Below, piece by piece: positions 15,390-19,979 of a DNA stretch of 19,979 bases. The first letter of the stretch is position 1, and every line of letters begins with the position of its first letter. The DNA lies in assembly GCA_028290225.1 (NCBI GenBank), contig JAQGKH010000011.1:1-19979 (forward strand). Direction: 5' to 3'. The translations under genes and the position numbers were made by a program. The notes beneath the pieces were generated by a model. That model saw only the letters and a program-made list of their open reading frames with translations, made no database searches and had not been told where the DNA came from. This DNA comes from Devosia sp. Lineage in GTDB: Bacteria; Pseudomonadota; Alphaproteobacteria; Rhizobiales; Devosiaceae.

Positions 15390-16873
15390 AGCCTTGACCC
15401 TTTCCCGGACGTGATCGCGGCAACGGTCTGGGCGGCGCCCTCATCATAAAGGCTTTCCAGGTGCTCCAGCACTGTCGCGCGGAAGGGGGCGCTTTGGGGC
15501 AGATCGGTCCCGAACACTTCGCCCAGCGCCACCAGACCTTCGAACAAGGCTTCGGGGTCGTTGCCGGCATCGGCGGCGATCGCCATCATGCGCATGGCCA
15601 GGGGATCGCGCACATCGATGCTTTCGCCGGTTTCATCAATGCCCGTAACATAGCGCATCCAGGCAGCGACCCCGAGCGCCAGGCGCGTGATCGGCTGCCC
15701 TGCCGCCAGGCGGTCCCGAATAGTACCGAGCAGGCGTTGCGGCAGTTTCTGGCTGCCATCCATGGCGATCTGCCAGGTGCGATGCTGCAGGGCTGGATTG
15801 CTGAAGCGCTCCAGCAACCGGTCGCGATACCCGCCGAGATCCACCCCCGGCATATCCAGGGTGGGCATCACTTCATCGGTCATGAGGCCTTGGATCAGCG
15901 CGGCAAAGGCCGGATCGCTGACTGCGTCCGCCACATATTGGTGCCCGGCCAAAAAACCCAGATAGGCCAGGGTCGAATGCGAGCCGTTGAGCATGCGCAG
16001 CTTCATGCGCTCGAACGGCTCGACATCGGCGGCGATCGTGGCGCCCGAATGCTCGAAAGGGGGACGGCCATTGCAGAAGCGATCTTCAATCACCCACTGG
16101 GTAAATGGCTCGGTCATGATAGGCCAGGCGTCGCTGACCCCTGTTACGGCCTCGACCATGGCGCGATCCGCGTCGGTGGTCGCGGGAACGATGCGGTCCA
16201 CCATTGTGCCGGGGAAGCGCACTTCCCGCTTGATCCAGTCACCAAGCTCGGCGTTGCGCAAGGCGGCGAGGCGGGTCACGATCCGCCTCGTGGTGTGGCC
16301 GTTGGAGGGTAGATTGTCGCAACTCAGGACGGTGAACGGCAGGAGGCCCGTGGCACGACGACGGGCCAGGGCTTCGACCAGGATGCCCGGCGCCGATTTC
16401 GGCTGCGTTGGATTGGCGAGGTCCCAAACAATGTCGGGGTGTCCTTCGTCCAGTTCGCCGGTGGCCGGATCGTGGCAATAGCCCTTCTCGGTGACCGTCA
16501 GGGAGACAATGCGGATGGCTGGTGACGCCATGAGCGCCAGCAGGTCCTCGCGCTCGGTGTTGGCATCCATGACCCCAAGGATCGAGCCGATGATGCGCAG
16601 GGCGGTGCCCTCAGCGTCGCGGACAGCCACGGTATAGAGTCCGTCCTGGGGCTCCAGTGCTTGCTTGGTGTCGGGCCGGCGCAGGCTGGCCCCGATGATG
16701 CCCCAACTGGGATCCTGCGCCAGCAGATCATCGACATAGACTGCCATGTGGGCGCGGTGAAAAGCGCCGATGCCCAGATGCACGATGCCCGGAGTGACTT
16801 GCGCGCGATCATAGCGAGGGACGGCGACGCCGGTGGGCGGATGGGCAAGCAAAGAGGCGCTGAGACGCGGCAT
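15386..16873 (-). CDS. Mannitol dehydrogenase family oxidoreductase, likely fructuronate reductase
   Basis: This belongs to the polyol-specific long-chain dehydrogenases, which interconvert sugar alcohols or aldonates with ketoses using NAD(H). GIVHLGIGAFHRAH (29-42) is the nucleotide-binding start, FPGTMVDRIVP (220-230) is the MVDRI(V/T)P signature, and K291-x4-N296-x2-H299 is the catalytic set. Length is 495 residues. The ATG at 16873 has GGAG about 10 nt upstream. Divergence from KDG kinase across a 159-bp spacer favours fructuronate reductase (UxuB: fructuronate to D-mannonate) over mannitol 2-dehydrogenase, but no uxuA or uxaC is in the window. The family call is strong; the substrate is inference. 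Confidence 0.88.
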   Translation of the reverse strand: MPRLSASLLAHPPTGVAVPRYDRAQVTPGIVHLGIGAFHRAHMAVYVDDLLAQDPSWGIIGASLRRPDTKQALEPQDGLYTVAVRDAEGTALRIIGSILGVMDANTEREDLLALMASPAIRIVSLTVTEKGYCHDPATGELDEGHPDIVWDLANPTQPKSAPGILVEALARRRATGLLPFTVLSCDNLPSNGHTTRRIVTRLAALRNAELGDWIKREVRFPGTMVDRIVPATTDADRAMVEAVTGVSDAWPIMTEPFTQWVIEDRFCNGRPPFEHSGATIAADVEPFERMKLRMLNGSHSTLAYLGFLAGHQYVADAVSDPAFAALIQGLMTDEVMPTLDMPGVDLGGYRDRLLERFSNPALQHRTWQIAMDGSQKLPQRLLGTIRDRLAAGQPITRLALGVAAWMRYVTGIDETGESIDVRDPLAMRMMAIAADAGNDPEALFEGLVALGEVFGTDLPQSAPFRATVLEHLESLYDEGAAQTVAAITSGKGSRL

Positions 16874-17032
16874 GGATCGTGAACTCCGTTGGGCGGCGGC
16901 ACCATAAGGAGCTTTGCCCTTGTATGGAAGGCAGGGACCGCACCTGTTCGGTGGCCAATTTGCTCCAGGGCACCCTTGCGGCGGCTCCATATTTGCGCCC
17001 ATAACCCCATCCAACAACAGGAGGTTTTATCC

Positions 17033-17941
17033 TTGAGCAAGCGCTTCGTGAGCATCGGGGAATGCATGATCGAGATGAGCGGGGGCGAAGACCGGCAGTA
17101 TCGCCTGGGCTATGCCGGCGACACGCTCAACACGGCCTGGTATATGCGCGCCCTGCTGGAGCCGGACTGGTCGGTGGATTACCTGACTGCGCTCGGGGAA
17201 GATCGTTACTCCGCCGATATCCGGGAGTTCCTGGAGCAGCACCGGATCGGCACTTCCCATATCGGCACCGTCAAGAACCGGCGCCCCGGCCTTTACATGA
17301 TCCATCAGCAGGGCGGGGACCGGCACTTCACCTATTGGCGGGATCAATCGGCGGCACGGCTGCTAGCCGAGGACAAGGGGGCGCTGCGAACAGCGCTCGA
17401 GGGCGCTGGGATGGTTTACTTTTCGGGCATCACCCTGGCCATTCTGCAGCCCCGGGCGCGCGGAAGGCTGCTGGGCGCCATTGTCGATGCGCGCGAGGCG
17501 GGGGCGACGGTGGTGTTCGACACCAATCTGCGCCCGGCATTGTGGACCAGCCAGCGGGTGATGGCGTCGATGCTCACCGCCGCGGCGAGCCTTTGCGACA
17601 TCGTGCTGCCGACCCATGGGGACGAGGCGCCGGTGTTCGGCGACCGCAGCGTCGAGGAAACCGCCGACCGCTATCTCGAACTGGGGGTCGGGGAAGTGGT
17701 GGTCAAGGATGGCGGCGGTCCGGCGCTGGTTGCCACCGCCAGCGAGCGGGTGCGGGTGGCGCCGGCGCCGGCAGCACAGGTGGTGGATGCCACGGGCGCC
17801 GGCGATTCCTTCAACGGCGCTTACCTCAGTGCCAGGCTCGCTGGCCAAGGATTGGCGGAGGCCGCGGCGGCGGCGCATCGGGTGGCCGGGATCGTGATCG
17901 GCCAGAAAGGGGCGCTGGTCGATCCGGCGCTGCTCGGCTAG
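17033..17941 (+). CDS. kdgK: 2-keto-3-deoxygluconate (KDG) kinase, PfkB family
   Basis: The enzyme phosphorylates KDG to KDPG, feeding the lower Entner-Doudoroff route. The start is TTG at 17033, fixed by a near-perfect AGGAGG (17019-17024) 8 nt upstream. The N-terminus SIGECMIEM and YAGDTLNTAWYM (27-38) are characteristic of KDG kinases rather than ribokinases, and YWR (101-103) matches the substrate-binding loop. DATGAGDSFNGAYL (252-265) is PfkB signature 2 with catalytic Asp258. Length is 302 residues. The stop overlaps that of the convergent small gene by 4 nt. The divergent neighbour is a fructuronate-reductase-like enzyme, which points to hexuronate breakdown. Confidence 0.93.
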   Translation: MSKRFVSIGECMIEMSGGEDRQYRLGYAGDTLNTAWYMRALLEPDWSVDYLTALGEDRYSADIREFLEQHRIGTSHIGTVKNRRPGLYMIHQQGGDRHFTYWRDQSAARLLAEDKGALRTALEGAGMVYFSGITLAILQPRARGRLLGAIVDAREAGATVVFDTNLRPALWTSQRVMASMLTAAASLCDIVLPTHGDEAPVFGDRSVEETADRYLELGVGEVVVKDGGGPALVATASERVRVAPAPAAQVVDATGAGDSFNGAYLSARLAGQGLAEAAAAAHRVAGIVIGQKGALVDPALLG

Positions 17942-18117
17942 GTGCGGTCGCGGTCTTCGGCCTGGTAGCCGGCCTTGGTGGCGACTTCGGTCGCGGCCTT
18001 TTCCCCGACGGTGCGCTGGCGGTTGCGCATGATGCCGAAGACGGCGGCCAGGGCGAGGATGATGACGCCGATGGTCAGCAGGATCAGCCAGATGGATGGG
18101 CCGGATTGAACTTCCAT
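17938..18117 (-). CDS. Small single-span membrane protein (59 aa)
   Basis: I do not recognise a family. The ATG at 18117 has an excellent AAAGGAG 6 nt upstream, and the frame is open to a TAG at 17938-17940. The protein starts MEVQSGPS, has one hydrophobic helix (IWLILLTIGVIILALAAVFG, about residues 9-28), then a short basic stretch IMRNRQRT and a charged tail ending AEDRDRT. The basic residues after the helix predict the tail in the cytoplasm. Its stop overlaps the kdgK stop tail to tail (CTAG). The DUF924 gene lies 48 bp upstream on the same strand, so it may be the last gene of the VOC-DUF924 transcript. Confidence rests on the strong ribosome site and the coherent topology. Confidence 0.75.
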   Translation of the reverse strand: MEVQSGPSIWLILLTIGVIILALAAVFGIMRNRQRTVGEKAATEVATKAGYQAEDRDRT

Positions 18118-18165
18118 GATCGATCTCCTTTTGCGCTCAACGGAGCGAGGGAGAGCATGGTTGCG

Positions 18166-18711
18166 CTAAAAACTGCGATCGCCGGCCTGGGCGATATATT
18201 GTTGTTCCTCGGGAGTGCTCAGGCGGCCTAAGGCCTTGTTGCGGAAGGGAAAGCGGCCGAAGCGCTCGATGGCGTGCAGGTGCTGGAGCTGGAACTCGAG
18301 CTGCTCGGGATCACCCAGCGCCTGATACAGGCGAACGCCTTCGCGCTGGATGACCGGGGATTCCGAGTGCATGAAGGGCAGGTAGAAAAACGGGCGCCGG
18401 ATCGCGTCGACGCCGTGGTCGGCGCCCGCTGCAATGGCCTCCTGCGCCAGAGCTAAAGCCATGGGATCGCAGGCAAAAGCCTCACGCGAGCCGCGGTGGA
18501 GCTGGCGCGAGAACTGGTCGAGAACGATGATCTCGGCCAGGCGCCCCGCTGGGGTGCGGCGCCAGGTCCAGGCTTCGCCCCGCGCGACATGGGGGTGGGT
18601 GTCGGCGAAGCGCTGGGCGAGTTGCTGGTCGAACTCGGGCTTGCCGCCGAACCAGTCCTCGCGGCCATGCTCGGTGAACCAGAACTGCAGCACATCATCG
18701 GCGGTTTTCAT
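18166..18711 (-). CDS. DUF924 family protein
   Basis: The 181-residue sequence has the hallmarks of DUF924, an all-helical TPR-like family: DVLQFWF at the start, the DWFGGKPEFD loop, IIVLDQFSRQLHRG near residues 61-74, and RRPFFYLPFMHSE near 104-116, followed by the HAIERFGRFPFRNK block. No catalytic role is established for the family. ATG at 18711 has AAGG 7 nt upstream. It starts 38 bp after the VOC gene on the same strand, so the two are probably co-transcribed. Confidence 0.93.
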   Translation of the reverse strand: MKTADDVLQFWFTEHGREDWFGGKPEFDQQLAQRFADTHPHVARGEAWTWRRTPAGRLAEIIVLDQFSRQLHRGSREAFACDPMALALAQEAIAAGADHGVDAIRRPFFYLPFMHSESPVIQREGVRLYQALGDPEQLEFQLQHLHAIERFGRFPFRNKALGRLSTPEEQQYIAQAGDRSF

Positions 18712-18749
18712 GGTTTGGCCTTGTTGATGAACGCGTTCTGAATGTTTGT

Positions 18750-19667
18750 TCAGCCAACCACAATATGCACCGAATTGCCGAACGGATCACGCGTTTCGAT
18801 GCCCCCGGGGATGGCGACGACAACCGCGCCCGACGCCTGCAGGCGCGCCTCGACGCCGGCAAGGGTCGGGGCATCGGGCAGCACGATGGTGAACCAGCGC
18901 AAGCCGGCCGAGCCGGGTGGCGGCAGCCTGGCGTCCGCGCCGGACCAGATGTTGAAGGCAATGGTGTGCGGCATGTAATCGAGCCCGACATCGCCCATGC
19001 CAAAGGAATGGATGAGCAGAAAGCCGGCAAAGCCGATCACGTCGCGGTAGAACTGCATCGCAACCTCAAGTTCGGTGACATGCAGGTGGATGTGGCCGAT
19101 GCGGGTGCCGGCGGGCATCGCCGCCTCGATCACCGGCGAGGGGCCGAGTTCGGCCAGGAGCCCCCGCAGGTCGATGGGGTCGCGGCCCGAATGGGGCTTG
19201 CCGTCCGCCGTGATGGCGTAATGGCCCTGGTCAGGATCGGCCAGGGTGCCGCGCCAGGGGGTTTCAAAGGTGATCTCGATGCCGTTGCCATCCAGATCCC
19301 ACAGATAGATGGCCTCGGAAACGAGGTGATCGGTGGGCGAGATGCGGATATTGCGCTGGAGGGCGCGCCAGGCCATCTGCGCCAGATCGGCGCGGGTCGG
19401 CACATGGATGGCCAGATGGTAGAGCCCGATGGTGCGCCCAACCGATGGGCGGAGCGCGCCGGTTTCCAGCACCAGCAGCGCCTGGCCCCCTGCCCCCAGG
19501 ATCAAGGCATTGTCCTCCTCGCCCAGCAATTGCAGGCCAACCACATCGCGCCAGATGGCGAGGGCCTGGTCGCGGTCGGTCACCGCCAGATGCGCCGGCC
19601 CCAAACGGGTGGTGAGCGGCAACAGGGGCTTGGAGCGGATATCGGTCTGCAGGCTGGCGTCGATCAT
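18750..19667 (-). CDS. Two-domain VOC family protein, catechol-2,3-dioxygenase-like
   Basis: The 305-residue protein contains two vicinal-oxygen-chelate units. The first begins GPAHLAV (His26) and has LYHLAIHV (His84) and GIEITFE (Glu131). The second begins GHIHLHVTELEVAMQFYRDVIG (about 191-212) and ends DPFGNSVHIVV. The layout is that of the CatE/YfiE type of extradiol dioxygenase or glyoxalase-like proteins, which use Fe or Mn. Not all metal ligands can be assigned by eye, so oxygenase activity is not certain. The ATG at 19667 has GGAGG 7 nt upstream; an earlier ATG at 19718 would bury it. It leads a probable operon with the DUF924 gene and is divergent from the Ohr-like gene. Confidence 0.88.
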   Translation of the reverse strand: MIDASLQTDIRSKPLLPLTTRLGPAHLAVTDRDQALAIWRDVVGLQLLGEEDNALILGAGGQALLVLETGALRPSVGRTIGLYHLAIHVPTRADLAQMAWRALQRNIRISPTDHLVSEAIYLWDLDGNGIEITFETPWRGTLADPDQGHYAITADGKPHSGRDPIDLRGLLAELGPSPVIEAAMPAGTRIGHIHLHVTELEVAMQFYRDVIGFAGFLLIHSFGMGDVGLDYMPHTIAFNIWSGADARLPPPGSAGLRWFTIVLPDAPTLAGVEARLQASGAVVVAIPGGIETRDPFGNSVHIVVG

Positions 19668-19716
19668 GGTGGGCCTCCGGGGCCGCAAGGAGCGGGGCAT
19701 GAATGGCAATGAGCGC

Positions 19717-19724
19717 AATATAAT
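19717..19724. promoter_or_regulatory. AT-rich -10-like element between the VOC and Ohr-like genes
   Basis: An isolated AATATAAT lies in a GC-rich gap. On the minus strand it reads TATATT, and a start near 19710 would give the VOC gene a leader of about 43 nt. On the plus strand it reads TATAAT, but that would be some 200 nt from the Ohr-like start. No good -35 is seen on either strand. Confidence 0.3.
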
Positions 19725-19927
19725 CCCCGCCCCTGCCCGATACCATCATGGTTGGGGCGAAGGGATTGTTCGGCAGGACGCAGGGAATGGCGGCGCCCTG
19801 GGCGGTGAATGCGACCAGAAGCGGTGCGGGAGCGTTCAAGCAGGCGCAAGCAAGCGTTCCCTCGACCATCGCCACCGGCAGGCCGGCGGCGCCAGGCTCG
19901 GGTTCGACCCATGAAAGGATCAAGACG

Positions 19928-19979
19928 ATGAAAATCATGTACACCGCCCGCGCCACCTCCACGGGCGGCCGCTCCGGAC
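19928..19979 (+). CDS. Organic hydroperoxide resistance (Ohr/OsmC family) protein, only the first 17 codons in window
   Basis: ATG at 19928 has AAAGGA 8 nt upstream. The visible residues MKIMYTARATSTGGRSG match the Ohr N-terminus, where a YTA-AT-TGGR pattern is highly conserved. Ohr reduces organic hydroperoxides with two cysteines that would lie beyond the edge of the window. No OhrR-type operator or ohrR gene is visible in the 260-bp gap to the VOC gene. The family call rests on a short but distinctive stretch. Confidence 0.7.
   Translation, partial: MKIMYTARATSTGGRSG

Noticed and set aside
17062..18231. A 389-codon plus-strand frame overlapping kdgK
   Set aside because: It is an alternative frame of kdgK, which has the strong ribosome site and PfkB motifs; the alternative is an Arg/Gly-rich shadow.
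19680..19962. A minus-strand frame across the VOC-Ohr gap that reads as a fairly protein-like hydrophobic sequence
   Set aside because: It runs on into the VOC gene in a different frame and is antisense to the Ohr start, with no ribosome site; I could not exclude a decayed gene but have no support for one.

Overview
The window looks like a stretch of an alphaproteobacterial chromosome of the order Hyphomicrobiales, probably close to Devosia or Pelagibacterium. The grounds are high GC, a gcrA cell-cycle regulator gene preceded by a perfect CtrA-type box (TTAA-N7-TTAA) and several GANTC (CcrM) sites, and the argD-argF-hslO order beside gcrA that I recall from this order. The genus is inference. 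No transposon, integrase, CRISPR array, rRNA or tRNA is visible, so this reads as core chromosome rather than an island.

Layout. 1-1295 (minus): a GT87-type membrane glycosyltransferase cut by the left edge, a clear terminator, and a small single-span protein with a Thr/Pro/Ala-rich tail. 1509-5305 (plus): an SGNH/GDSL hydrolase, then a complete tripartite tricarboxylate transporter tctC-tctB-tctA that ends in a bidirectional terminator. 5437-7670 (minus): a 57-residue protein of unknown function and a BcsA-like processive GT2 glycosyltransferase. 7755-11133 (minus): argD-argF-hslO with its own terminator. 11482-12078 (plus): gcrA, divergent from argD. 12284-13582 (minus): a PhoR-like histidine kinase, divergent from a PPK2 polyphosphate kinase (13671-14528, plus). 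14622-15389 (plus): an N-formylglutamate amidohydrolase family protein. 15386-17941: a divergent pair, a mannitol-dehydrogenase/fructuronate-reductase family enzyme (minus) and 2-keto-3-deoxygluconate kinase (plus). 17938-19667 (minus): a 59-residue membrane protein, a DUF924 protein and a two-domain VOC protein. 19928-19979 (plus): the first 17 codons of an Ohr-like peroxidase, cut by the right edge.

How the genes work together. The argD-argF pair supplies two steps of arginine synthesis and is followed by the redox chaperone Hsp33. phoR and ppk2 share an 88-bp divergent promoter region, which suggests a phosphate-stress/polyphosphate unit although no phoB or pst genes are near. The polyol dehydrogenase and KDG kinase fit a hexuronate (glucuronate/alginate-type) route through D-mannonate and KDG to KDPG. 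TctCBA imports a carboxylate.

I found no convincing new multi-gene system. The best non-coding signal is upstream of gcrA: a perfect CtrA box, three GANTC sites in 75 bp, then three consecutive perfect hairpins ending 6 nt before the chosen gcrA start. Other items worth checking are three membrane or tiny proteins under 70 residues, a structured argF-hslO spacer, a one-residue insertion in the GcrA DNA-binding domain, and repeated use of TTG starts with good ribosome binding sites.
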